In this document: positions 7,467 to 15,972 of the stretch, one piece after another | How positions within the stretch are numbered: position 1 is the stretch's first letter | Layout: the number at the start of each line of letters is the position of its first letter | Assembly (NCBI GenBank): GCA_964352855.1 | Contig: CAYGTR010000005.1 | Location: 1 to 64,000 of the forward strand | From: Litorimonas sp964352855 | GTDB lineage: Bacteria; Pseudomonadota; Alphaproteobacteria; Caulobacterales; Maricaulaceae | Reading direction: 5' to 3' | Length of the DNA: 64,000 nt | The notes under the pieces: model-generated | The model's database searches: none | Told to the model about the DNA's origin: nothing | What the model saw: only the letters and a program-made list of their open reading frames with translations | Position numbers and translations under genes: made by a program

Positions 7467-8369
7467 CTACCGTTCAATCCGCTCTTTGTTGAGTCGGTCA
7501 TTAAGGCGTGAAGCAATCTCTTTGGAATAGTTAACACATCCATTGGGATCATGGAGCATATTGTTTAGGAGCCGTTTTCGCATCTCACTTGCAGAGGGGT
7601 GAGGCGTGACGAGTAGGGTGCAGTCACTTTGCCTCAGATGCTCTAGGCCGCTTCTATAATTGACAAGATAATCAGTATGATCCGTGAAATAATAACCCTC
7701 GCGGCTAATTGGCGATAAACTGTCTGCATAAACTATCGATTCACATTTGATTCCGTCACAGCTCTCCCACTGCCAGCTTAATGCGCCTTCTGTGTGTCCA
7801 GGAGTTGCGATGGCGGTGAGAGACAGATTTCCTAAAGTAATAACCTCGCCATGCTTTACAACTCGAGTGACTTTCGCGGACGGAAAGGGTTCGTGCATTT
7901 CATGTTGTGGATCAGATGGCGAACTATGCCCTGTTAATAAAACAGGCTCTGCAGCACTGGATGCATAAAGGCTAGCCCCACTACGGCGTTGCAGTTCGGC
8001 GAGCCCAGCTACATGATCGAAATGTTCGTGACTGTGAAGCAAAATTTTAACATCATCCAGACTGAACCCTAACGAGGAGATGTTTTCTGAAATTAGACGC
8101 GCTCCACCTTCAGTTCCGCCATCAATCAAAATGTGTCCTTTTGAGCCAGTAATCAGTATAGCTCCAATGCCACACGTTCCAACGTAATAGGTATTTGCGT
8201 GAAGTTCAAAGGCCGGACCTGGTTTGTCCCATTCATCCCAGTCATTACATGTAGTAGTCCAGACATGTTGGAGGCTGGTCTTTGTCGAGCTTTCTGAGAA
8301 GCTCGAACTAGAAGGAGTGCACCCAGTTAATAGTACTGCAAATATAGCTGAAAAGAATCGCGATTTCAT
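7467..8369 (-). CDS. Subclass B3 metallo-beta-lactamase-type lipoprotein
   Basis: A 300-residue MBL-fold protein with a lipoprotein signal ending LLTGC (C17). Metal ligands match subclass B3: H114, H116, D118 and H119 in HSHEHFDH, H192 in ATPGHTEGALSW and H257 in VTPHPSA. YADSLSPIS is another B3-type segment. B3 enzymes are di-zinc periplasmic beta-lactamases; environmental members can instead be lactonases or have other hydrolase activity. ATG 8369 begins the signal peptide. The gene is divergent from an AraC-type membrane regulator, 252 bases away, and its codons look AT-richer than the housekeeping genes. Substrate is not proven; a beta-lactam is a reasonable first guess. Confidence 0.85.
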   Translation of the reverse strand: MKSRFFSAIFAVLLTGCTPSSSSFSESSTKTSLQHVWTTTCNDWDEWDKPGPAFELHANTYYVGTCGIGAILITGSKGHILIDGGTEGGARLISENISSLGFSLDDVKILLHSHEHFDHVAGLAELQRRSGASLYASSAAEPVLLTGHSSPSDPQHEMHEPFPSAKVTRVVKHGEVITLGNLSLTAIATPGHTEGALSWQWESCDGIKCESIVYADSLSPISREGYYFTDHTDYLVNYRSGLEHLRQSDCTLLVTPHPSASEMRKRLLNNMLHDPNGCVNYSKEIASRLNDRLNKERIER

Positions 8370-8621
8370 ATTCACTCCAATTATCAGGTCACGTAGTTTA
8401 TTTACTAAGTGTAAACGCACGCTGAATCGTAAAACATTTCAATATCATGGCCTAGGAAGACCTTTAGTTAAAGACTTTATAATGGGTAGATATCGTGCGA
8501 ATTGTTAAACGACTTTGTCTGAAATCGTAAGCAATTTGCCAATTTAAAAACTTTTGCCTCACGGCTAGAGTTTTCTGAGATATACTTTTAAAGGTAGCCC
8601 AGACGTGATGAAATTTAAATC

Positions 8622-9650
8622 GTGACAGAAATATATTTTTGGCAGTCTATATTTGCTGGGGTGATAGTGGCCTGTGTGGCAATAAACGCCCTAGCTCTTC
8701 TGACGAGTGGTGCGCGACGTTCAATCATATTATCAGGTTTTGTATTTTTCATTGGAGTTTTGCTTTTAGGCATTGAAGATATTGTTGAGAGATCGACTTT
8801 CGCACCGACCCAATTTCATATTTCGGGGATTGCATCTGTTGTTGCAATTTTAGGGCTTTGGACATTTTCTTTTCGGTTTTTTGGAATCACGCTTTATGGT
8901 GCAAGACTTGCTGCTCTGTCTTTCACCCTCACTGCTCTTTATCTTGTTAGTCACGCAATGCCGACATGGCACTTTTATTTAATGCTAACGCTCAACTGTT
9001 TGGTAATAGCTATCAGTGTGATAACAGTTTTATCAGTGATCAAATCTCGACCCGATGATTTGGATGAAACACGGCGGCAACTCCGGAATCCATTTATTGC
9101 GCTGATCGGTAGTTGGACTGCGATAGCCGCAATATTAGGAAGCCTTGCTGGCTTTGGGAGAATCCCAAATAATCTTGCGCTCTTGGATGAAGCCGGTTTG
9201 GCATTTGTTGTTTTGTGTGCGACCGGACTATTCACACAGGCCCGTATAGACCTCTTCCCTAAATCCCCCCCAGCTTCCAGTTTATTGAGACTTAAGATAC
9301 CAGAAAATGATACCTTACCTTCAATACTGGATCAGGCCATGATGGAAGATCAATTATGGCGTGATGAAAACCTTAGCTTAGGCCAACTTTCCACTCGGCT
9401 AGGTGCGTCTGAAAAGCGCCTGCGAGCGATCATCCACCATCGCATGGGGTTTCGTAACTTCTCGTCTTTCGTCAATGAATACAGAATTAGCGAGGCAAAA
9501 CGACGATTGGCCTCCGAAGACTATAAACATGAAAACATTGCATCGATCGCCTACGCAAGTGGCTTCGGATCACTTGGCCCATTTAATCGAGCCTTCAAAG
9601 TCGATACAGGTTTAACTCCCACAGCCTACCGAGCGCAGATGAAAAAATAA
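8622..9650 (+). CDS. Membrane-bound AraC-family regulator
   Basis: A 342-residue fusion of an integral membrane sensor and an AraC DNA-binding domain. The first ~215 residues form about seven hydrophobic segments (for example IFAGVIVACVAINALALL, ILSGFVFFIGVLLLGIEDI and LAFVVLCATGLF). The last ~105 residues carry two helix-turn-helix units: LSLGQLSTRLGASEKRLRAII and IASIAYASGFGSLGPFNRAF, ending with the family signature TGLTPTAYR. The start is probably GTG 8622; no strong ribosome binding site is visible. It sits between the divergent B3 MBL gene and the downstream amidohydrolase, so it likely senses an envelope signal and controls one or both. That link is inference. Confidence 0.85.
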   Translation: MTEIYFWQSIFAGVIVACVAINALALLTSGARRSIILSGFVFFIGVLLLGIEDIVERSTFAPTQFHISGIASVVAILGLWTFSFRFFGITLYGARLAALSFTLTALYLVSHAMPTWHFYLMLTLNCLVIAISVITVLSVIKSRPDDLDETRRQLRNPFIALIGSWTAIAAILGSLAGFGRIPNNLALLDEAGLAFVVLCATGLFTQARIDLFPKSPPASSLLRLKIPENDTLPSILDQAMMEDQLWRDENLSLGQLSTRLGASEKRLRAIIHHRMGFRNFSSFVNEYRISEAKRRLASEDYKHENIASIAYASGFGSLGPFNRAFKVDTGLTPTAYRAQMKK

Positions 9651-9777
9651 AGAAATCCTGATCGATTTCTACCCAATTTGAATTACTGTCACAAATCGGC
9701 GAGACATGTATTTAATGATGAGTATTAATTTCAGCGAAATTATATAGTTACCACAGACCCGCTGAAAGACCCCCACT

Positions 9778-11304
9778 ATGAGTAAAAATCTAATATTCTT
9801 TTTCGTCGCAATAATAGCACTTACTTTTATTGGTTTAGCAGGTGGTTATTTTTGGGTTGAGGATCAAATGTCTGTGGCGCGCGGTGAAAAAACACCAGTT
9901 GTAGACCGATTAGTTTTACAACAACCCCAACAATCAATCATCATCGATAATGTTTCAATTCTATCCGCTGACGGAGAAATGATGCTTGAGGGGCGAACGG
10001 TTCAGATAGACAAAGGTCGTATCGTAAATATTTCGCTCTCTGAGAGCACAAAAGCATACGATCCTAAACAGACGAATTTCATAGATGGCAGTGGAAAATT
10101 TCTGATACCTGGCCTGGTAGACTCGCACGTTCACTTAGACGCCGGATCGAATGACCTTCTCCTCTACCTTGCCAACGGCGTAACCTATGTTCGGGATATG
10201 GGTGGAAATGATGCCACTTTAAAAATGCGCAACGATACAATTGCGGGACAAGCGGGGCCTGACATGTTTGTCAGCGGTCCATCAATGTCGAGCGAGACAG
10301 GCCGTATTCGTTGGCTGACGGAGTGGACGAGAGATCGGCTCATTGTCAATCCGCCAGATGCTGCCGATGCCATTGTAACAGATTTAGCAGAGCACGGATA
10401 TGATAGCTTGAAAATTAATTCTGCTCTTGATCAGCCAACATATCTTAAAATCGCAGAAGCTGCATCTCTTCAAGAAATTATTATGCTGGGACATATTCCG
10501 CATGCTGTCGGGCTTAAAGGTTTTTGGGATCAACCACTCGCGGAAGTCGCTCACATCGAAGAGTTTACAAAAATGCTGATTGATGAATATGGATATGAGG
10601 ATAAGAATCGCGATGTTTTTCTGGAGAAAATTCAAATGCGGGCGCCAGCCATCGGCCAGCGTCTCCGAGAGCTGGGCATACCCGTGCAATCAACGCTCTG
10701 GCTCATCGAAAGCTTACCTGATCAGAAACATGACCTCGCCAATGCCTTGAAAACTGTTAAGTGGGAATATGCGAACCCAGGCGATGTGAGTGGATCACGT
10801 CTAGTGACAGGCTGGATACCAGGGAATAATCATTATGAATTGAGTGAGGATGCACAAAATGACCCAACGCGATTGGCGAGCAGCGAACGTTTTTGGAACT
10901 TCTATGTAGAAGCTCTTCATATTATGGCACGAGCGTTTGTTCAAGAGGATGTCATAATTTTGGCAGGTACAGATGCAGGTTCTCCGCTGACGGTTCCGGG
11001 GTTTTCATTACATGATGAACTCGAATCATTGGTGCAAATTGGTATGAGTAATACTCAAGCTTTAAAGTCGGCCACTGTTGCACCTAACAGGTGGACTGAG
11101 CGCGAGGCTGGGAAAATAGCCCTTGGCCAGCGAGCGGATCTTCTACTCCTTCTCGACAACCCGTTAGACAACATTGCCAATACGCGAAGTATTGAAACCG
11201 TCATTAGAGATGGCCGGGCGTTCGACCGCGAAGAGCTAGACCGTATTCTAGGATTGGTTTTGAAAGCAAATAACGCTGCTCGAAAACCTATTAAAACTAA
11301 ATAG
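9778..11304 (+). CDS. Membrane-anchored amidohydrolase
   Basis: A 508-residue amidohydrolase of the imidazolonepropionase/prolidase-like group. An N-terminal hydrophobic segment (about 5-26, IFFFVAIIALTFIGLAGGYF) should anchor or export it. Metal-site motifs follow in order: DSHVHLD (about 116-122), LKIN with the candidate carboxylated lysine, GHIPHAVG, HIEEFTKM, and AGTDAGSPL with the catalytic aspartate. The C-terminal composite domain (KIALGQRADLLLLLDNP) closes the fold. Related periplasmic enzymes cleave dipeptides or Xaa-Pro bonds; the substrate is unknown here. It lies 127 bases after the AraC-type gene on the same strand and is part of an accessory block with the MBL. Confidence 0.85.
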   Translation: MSKNLIFFFVAIIALTFIGLAGGYFWVEDQMSVARGEKTPVVDRLVLQQPQQSIIIDNVSILSADGEMMLEGRTVQIDKGRIVNISLSESTKAYDPKQTNFIDGSGKFLIPGLVDSHVHLDAGSNDLLLYLANGVTYVRDMGGNDATLKMRNDTIAGQAGPDMFVSGPSMSSETGRIRWLTEWTRDRLIVNPPDAADAIVTDLAEHGYDSLKINSALDQPTYLKIAEAASLQEIIMLGHIPHAVGLKGFWDQPLAEVAHIEEFTKMLIDEYGYEDKNRDVFLEKIQMRAPAIGQRLRELGIPVQSTLWLIESLPDQKHDLANALKTVKWEYANPGDVSGSRLVTGWIPGNNHYELSEDAQNDPTRLASSERFWNFYVEALHIMARAFVQEDVIILAGTDAGSPLTVPGFSLHDELESLVQIGMSNTQALKSATVAPNRWTEREAGKIALGQRADLLLLLDNPLDNIANTRSIETVIRDGRAFDREELDRILGLVLKANNAARKPIKTK

Positions 11305-11601
11305 AGCTTAAAGTCCGCTGTGAGGATCAACTTCCAATTTTTAAAAGCCTTGGTTTATGTCCCCTTCGTGCCGAGAGTCGTCATCCTTTACAAGTTCAAC
11401 ATAGGCTATCTTGTCTCATATGATGCGTGGATTTAAAGCCAAACACTGAGCTGGTACGGATAGAGTTTGTCTGAAAAAGCCGAAACCATATCATTTGCGC
11501 TATATGGTGCCCTGCCCATATAATTTGACTCTGACAGGTAGAGCGCTTATCGCGCGGCTTTATTCATAGACCGTAGCGGGTCGTTTCCCCTTCGGACTTT
11601 C
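11305..11601 (+). other. Leader of the helicase gene; hairpin only
   Basis: About 297 bases without a gene. ACCATAT at 11485-11491 pairs with ATATGGT at 11502-11508 in what is probably the 5' leader of the DEAD-box helicase gene. Long structured leaders are common for RNA helicase genes, but no function can be read from this one. Confidence 0.4.
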
Positions 11602-13275
11602 ATGACAACGTTTTCAGAGCTTAATCTCGCTGAACCTCTTGACCGCGCTTTGCGCGACCTTGGTCACGCCACGCCCACACCTATTCAAATTCAGGCTATC
11701 CCTGACGCCCTGAAAGGACGCGACGTCATGGGCATTGCCCAAACAGGCACCGGGAAAACGGCCGCTTTCACCCTACCGACGCTGCATCATATTTTTACGC
11801 AGGAGAAAGAGGCCCCAAAAAGAGGCGCACGCGTGCTTATTCTGGCCCCTACGCGTGAATTGGCGGACCAAATTGCCGTCGCTGTTCGAGATTATGGGCG
11901 TCATATGACAGATTTATCCGTTGCCTGCATTTATGGCGGCGTCTCTATCAACCGCCAAATAAAGCGCCTTGTTTTTGGTAATGATGTGATTGTGGCAACC
12001 CCCGGGCGCCTTATGGATCTCTTGGATCGTAAGGCCATGAAAATTGACGAAGTTGAAGTCTTGATTCTAGACGAAGCCGACCAAATGATGGATATGGGCT
12101 TTATTCACGCACTCAAAAAGATCGTGCCGCTCTTGCCCAAGAAACGTCAAACACTTTTCTTCTCCGCCACACTCGCCCCCGCGATCAAAAAATTATCGCA
12201 ACAATTTCTGACAGACCCTATCCATATTTCTGTGACGCCCGCCAACACGACGGCTGAAAAAGTGGAACAGCGCGTCTACCATGTTGATCAGGCAACGAAG
12301 CAGGATTTATTAAGCGTGGCTTTGTTGGATAAAGACGTGGGCCGGTCTCTAGTCTTTACGCGGACAAAACACGGTGCGGACCGCGTTGTTAAACGCTTGG
12401 CGCAAGTCGGTATTTTGGCCGTCGCCATTCACGGCAATAAATCTCAAGGCCAAAGACAACGCGCCTTGGAAGACTATCGTTCGGGTAAGGTCAATACACT
12501 TATCGCAACGGACATCGCGGCACGGGGTATCGATATTCCAAATATCACACATGTTTTTAATTTTGAAATTCCAAACGTCCCCGAACAATATGTTCATCGT
12601 ATTGGTCGAACTGCGCGGGCAGAGAAATCCGGTATTGCCGTCGCGTTTGTCGACAAATCAGAAAGTAATTATCTCCGTGATATTGAGAAGCTTTTAAAAG
12701 AAAAACTGCCTAAAATGGAAATGCCGGAAGATATGGCAGAGAAGCTGAAAGAGCTGAAAAACAGAAAACCTTTGCCTGCCCCCGAGAAGCCAAAACCCGA
12801 CCCCCGCAAAGGTCGAGGAAAGTCGAAAAAGAAGGCTCGTTTTTCTAGTTCCGATAAAGCCGCAAATAATGACTCGCGCGGAGAGAAAAAGAAGTCTTGG
12901 GACAACAAACCACGCAGCAATAAGCCTAAAAGTGATAAACCTCAGAGTGACAAACCGCGTGGTGAGAAGCCCGCTGAGTCTAAGCCGTCGCAAAAGGTTG
13001 AAAAGAGCTGGTCTAAACCGGATCAGCCTGACCGGACGAGATCGCGCAAACCTGCTAGCGACAAGCCCAAAACGGATAGACCGCGTTCAGAGCCTTCCGC
13101 TGAAGGACGCGCGGCCCAAGCGTATTCCGGAAAAGGGTTTCGTGGAAAGCCAGATGGAAAGTCAGGCGGAAAGCCTAATCATTCCCGCCCACAAAATGGG
13201 CCCAATAAAATGAAACCCAGTCGCGCCAAACGCAAGGCTAACCGCCAAGCCGAAGGCAAAACGAAGCCACGTTAG
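11602..13275 (+). CDS. rhlE: DEAD-box ATP-dependent RNA helicase, RhlE type
   Basis: A 557-residue RNA helicase. All core motifs are present: Q motif (PTPIQIQAIP), I AQTGTGKT, Ia PTRELA, Ib TPGRL, II DEAD, III SAT, IV LVFTRTK, V ATDIAARGIDI and VI HRIGRTAR. The core ends near residue 370; the remaining ~185 residues are a lysine/arginine/proline/serine-rich disordered tail with repeated SDKP-like units, which in relatives binds RNA nonspecifically. It unwinds short duplexes in ribosome assembly or mRNA turnover and is often cold-induced. The RhlE versus other DEAD subgroup choice is by overall resemblance. Its stop overlaps the convergent DoxX-like gene by four bases. Confidence 0.9.
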   Translation: MTTFSELNLAEPLDRALRDLGHATPTPIQIQAIPDALKGRDVMGIAQTGTGKTAAFTLPTLHHIFTQEKEAPKRGARVLILAPTRELADQIAVAVRDYGRHMTDLSVACIYGGVSINRQIKRLVFGNDVIVATPGRLMDLLDRKAMKIDEVEVLILDEADQMMDMGFIHALKKIVPLLPKKRQTLFFSATLAPAIKKLSQQFLTDPIHISVTPANTTAEKVEQRVYHVDQATKQDLLSVALLDKDVGRSLVFTRTKHGADRVVKRLAQVGILAVAIHGNKSQGQRQRALEDYRSGKVNTLIATDIAARGIDIPNITHVFNFEIPNVPEQYVHRIGRTARAEKSGIAVAFVDKSESNYLRDIEKLLKEKLPKMEMPEDMAEKLKELKNRKPLPAPEKPKPDPRKGRGKSKKKARFSSSDKAANNDSRGEKKKSWDNKPRSNKPKSDKPQSDKPRGEKPAESKPSQKVEKSWSKPDQPDRTRSRKPASDKPKTDRPRSEPSAEGRAAQAYSGKGFRGKPDGKSGGKPNHSRPQNGPNKMKPSRAKRKANRQAEGKTKPR

Positions 13276-13670
13276 ACCGGCTCTTTATACCAAAAATTCG
13301 TCGCCCATAAAATCAGGGCGATGAGTGGAAACTGCAAGAAGACACGAAACCAAAGTTGGAAATCGGTCATGTCACGGCCGTTAAACGGAATATCCGCGAT
13401 CGCCATGTAAATATTGGCGGGCAGAACTGCCAGTAGGAATAACGAGAGTAATATCCCCGTCCGGCGTCGGAATTTCGGCCATAACAACCCCGCCGCAAAG
13501 ACAAGCTCCATCACGCCCGTCACCTGAACAATCAGCTTTGGGAAAGGCAAAAATGGCGGAACTATTTTTGCGAATTCATCTACTGCTGTAAAATGAGAGA
13601 GGCCCGCTAAAAGAAAAAAGGCCGCGAGCAAGATGCATAATACCCATTTTATAATCGGTTTCATCTTCAT
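13272..13670 (-). CDS. DoxX-like membrane protein
   Basis: A 132-residue four-helix membrane protein resembling the DoxX/DoxX-like group. Landmarks are the first span WVLCILLAAFFLLAGLSHF, the conserved GVMELVFAAGLLWP in the second, and the RRTGILLSLFLLAVLPANIYMA third span. Members are linked to respiratory or redox functions but many have no defined role. Its ATG at 13670 immediately follows the TAG stop of ribF (TAGATG), so the two genes are translationally linked. The 3' end overlaps the convergent helicase stop. Confidence 0.75.
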   Translation of the reverse strand: MKMKPIIKWVLCILLAAFFLLAGLSHFTAVDEFAKIVPPFLPFPKLIVQVTGVMELVFAAGLLWPKFRRRTGILLSLFLLAVLPANIYMAIADIPFNGRDMTDFQLWFRVFLQFPLIALILWATNFWYKEPV

Positions 13671-14486
13671 CTAGCTTGCCAATCCAAATATTGCTCGCGC
13701 GCCTAAAGCGTCTTTCGTAATTTGGTCTTTCAGCGCCTCAAAACTATCGAATTTTTTTTCCGGACGGATGAAGCTACGAAACCTCACCGAAATATGTTGA
13801 CCATAAATATCTTTATCAAAATCTAAAATGTGGACTTCCAGTCGCGCTTCCTCGCCGCCTACCGTGGGACGGATACCTGTATTGGCCACAGCGGGTCGCC
13901 ATTCGCTTTCGCCGTCCAATCGGACTTCAACACAATAAACGCCGAATTTTGGGCGCACCAAATCACCGAAATCGAGATTGGCTGTGGGGAAATTAATTGT
14001 CCGACCTCTTTGCTGCCCCTTGGCAACAATCCCGTCGACTATCCATGGGCGGGACAACATGTGTTGCGCGTGGAAAACATCCCCGGCTTGGAGCGCTTTG
14101 CGAATTTCCGTGCTGCCATATTTCCCATAAAGATGGTGCAAGCCGACTGGGGCCATAGGCGTCACGCCGATACCACGCTCTGCGCATAAACGCGTTAGGC
14201 TCTCGACATTACCGCATCGGTTTTTACCAAAGCCATAGTCTTGACCCACGACAACATGTTTAATGCCGAGACCTTGNNNNNNNNNNNNNNNNNNNNNNNN
14301 NNNNNNNNNNNNNNNNNNNNNNNNNNNNNNNNNNNNNNNNNNNNNNNNNNNNNNNNNNNNNNNNNNNNNNNNNNNNGCTTTGATGACAGCTTGATGGCCA
14401 CGATGGAGGCCATCGAAATTACCTAAGGCAATCACGGCGCCTTTATCATTTGCCGTCAGCCCGTCATAATCGGTGAGTGTTTTCAC
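13671..14486 (-). CDS. ribF: Bifunctional riboflavin kinase/FMN adenylyltransferase (gapped)
   Basis: RibF makes FMN from riboflavin and then FAD. The N-terminal adenylyltransferase motif GNFDGLHRGHQAVI is at about residues 22-35, and HVVVGQDYGFGKNRCG continues it. The C-terminal kinase part has GRTINFPTANL and GVYCVEVRLDG. A 100-N gap splits the gene. The visible sequence lacks a segment that normally joins HQAVI to GxxHVVVG, typically around 70 residues, so the true gap is probably near 200 bases, congruent to 100 modulo 3. The start is GTG 14486, just after the MaoC gene. The ribF-MaoC-HAD trio is a common alphaproteobacterial neighbourhood. Confidence 0.92.
   Translation of the reverse strand: MKTLTDYDGLTANDKGAVIALGNFDGLHRGHQAVIKXXXXXXXXXXXXXXXXXXXXXXXXXXXXXXXXXXQGLGIKHVVVGQDYGFGKNRCGNVESLTRLCAERGIGVTPMAPVGLHHLYGKYGSTEIRKALQAGDVFHAQHMLSRPWIVDGIVAKGQQRGRTINFPTANLDFGDLVRPKFGVYCVEVRLDGESEWRPAVANTGIRPTVGGEEARLEVHILDFDKDIYGQHISVRFRSFIRPEKKFDSFEALKDQITKDALGARAIFGLAS
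14277..14376. other. Assembly gap (100 N) inside ribF
   Basis: Exactly 100 N, without shared flanking sequence. Comparison with the usual RibF domain spacing suggests that more than 100 bases are missing. Confidence 0.9.
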
Positions 14487-14495
14487 TTTTACTCA

Positions 14496-14936
14496 CTAAG
14501 TCTTTTCGGAAGGTCTTTTCTGAACAAAAACGCCCGCATCACCCCGACAAATTTTATTACCGTTGACCTCGCAATAACAGGTCATTTTTACGCGGCCCGA
14601 GCGCTCATTAATCTCTGCAACTTCAGCCACGGCAATCACTTCGTCACCGATAAAGGCGGGTTTGCGAAACCGCAGATTAAGCTCAACAAACAAAGCCCCC
14701 GGCCCGGGCAGATCATTGCCTAAAACGGCGGAAATAAAAGAGGCGGACAAAGCCCCATGTGCGATGCGTTGGCCAAATTGGGTTGTTGCAGCAAATTCAG
14801 CGTCGACATGGATCGGGTTATGATCGCCCGTAATATCGGCAAACGTATTGATCATCTCTTCTGTGATGATCGCCGTTGTTGTCGCACGCATGCCTACGGA
14901 TAAATCTTCGAGATAATATTTTACATTGTCGGTCAT
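14496..14936 (-). CDS. MaoC-like (R)-specific enoyl hydratase
   Basis: A 146-residue hot-dog fold protein of the MaoC/PhaJ type. The hydratase motif FADITGDHNPIHVD is intact, with catalytic D38 and H43, followed by FGQRIAHGALSASFISAVLG. Such enzymes hydrate trans-2-enoyl-CoA to (R)-3-hydroxyacyl-CoA and can feed polyester or lipid pathways. It lies between the HAD-IIA gene and ribF, nine bases before the ribF start, on the same strand. Length and motif spacing are normal. The precise acyl-chain preference cannot be read from sequence. Confidence 0.85.
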   Translation of the reverse strand: MTDNVKYYLEDLSVGMRATTTAIITEEMINTFADITGDHNPIHVDAEFAATTQFGQRIAHGALSASFISAVLGNDLPGPGALFVELNLRFRKPAFIGDEVIAVAEVAEINERSGRVKMTCYCEVNGNKICRGDAGVFVQKRPSEKT

Positions 14937-14983
14937 TTTGTCCCCTTCTCTTCAGAGCGCCGAATATCACTCACGCCGCGCAA

Positions 14984-15832
14984 TTACCATGATAAATTCG
15001 AGGACATATAACGCGCAGTGATACGGTTTTTTTGCAAAAGTGATTTGAATTTTTTCGTGGTATCGCCATGTAATCCGTCTTGGATAAAGAGACAGTCATA
15101 GCCTTGCTCTTGCGCACCCAGAAGATCCGTAAAAATATTATCGCCAATACAAAGCACACGTTCAACATCCGGCACGTGCCCAAGGACTTCGTCGAGCCAA
15201 GCCCGCGACAGACGGTAAATCGGGTCATGCGGTTTTCCGGCATAGACAACACGACCGCCCATTTGTTCATATTTCTGCGCCAAAGCTCCGCCGCAATAAA
15301 TAAGTTGATCGCCAATGCGGACTTTTACGTCGGGGTTCACACAAATAAACTCCAGATCTCGGCTCAAAGCCTCGCTCAATAAATCTTCATAGTCCTCGGG
15401 CGTTTCATCGTCTTCAAAAAGGCCCGTACAGGAAATGAATTCAGCGCTTTCTATGTCAGAAAAGCTCAACTCTAGCCCGTCATAAAGTGCGTCATCCCGT
15501 TCAGGGCCGAGTTTAAAGGCAGGCCCCGGCGCGCGACGCGCCAATTCATCAATCGTAGCATCTCCTGACGTCACAATCGCATCCCAAAAGCCCCCGGGCA
15601 CGCCGAGCCTTGCAAAGCTGTCAGGTATCGACACACTGGGTTGGGGGGAATTGGAAATCATAATGACGGGGCCGCGCTCTTCGCGAAATCGCTCTAATGC
15701 TTCGCAGGCCGCCATGAACGGGGCTTCCCCATTATGAACGACCCCCCAAATATCGCAGAGCACCGCATCATAATCATCGGCAATATCGCCGAGACCGGAT
15801 AAGTCCTGAAAATCGTTATGAAGGTTGCTCAT
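14984..15832 (-). CDS. HAD superfamily class IIA hydrolase (TIGR01459 type)
   Basis: A 282-residue HAD class IIA phosphatase. Motif I is DAVLCDIWGVVHNG with the nucleophile D27, motif II is ISNSPQP, the lysine motif is within AGKPHDPIYR, and motif IV is CIGDNIFTDLLGA. The class IIA cap lies between motifs II and III. The size and the neighbourhood with ribF match the alphaproteobacterial TIGR01459 group, whose substrate is not established; relatives dephosphorylate small sugar or nucleotide phosphates. First gene of the minus-strand unit HAD, MaoC, ribF, DoxX-like. A role in clearing FMN or by-products of RibF would be speculation. Confidence 0.85.
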   Translation of the reverse strand: MSNLHNDFQDLSGLGDIADDYDAVLCDIWGVVHNGEAPFMAACEALERFREERGPVIMISNSPQPSVSIPDSFARLGVPGGFWDAIVTSGDATIDELARRAPGPAFKLGPERDDALYDGLELSFSDIESAEFISCTGLFEDDETPEDYEDLLSEALSRDLEFICVNPDVKVRIGDQLIYCGGALAQKYEQMGGRVVYAGKPHDPIYRLSRAWLDEVLGHVPDVERVLCIGDNIFTDLLGAQEQGYDCLFIQDGLHGDTTKKFKSLLQKNRITARYMSSNLSW

Positions 15833-15972
15833 GGACGCTCCGCCTTTATCACGAAAATTGTGATAATAAACGTGGGATACGGAGTCTTTCTATTCAGCGC
15901 AAGCCTAAGAAAAACGCCAAAACTGCAATATCGACGCGAGCCCTTGAAATCAGGCGACAGCACCCAAAAGCC

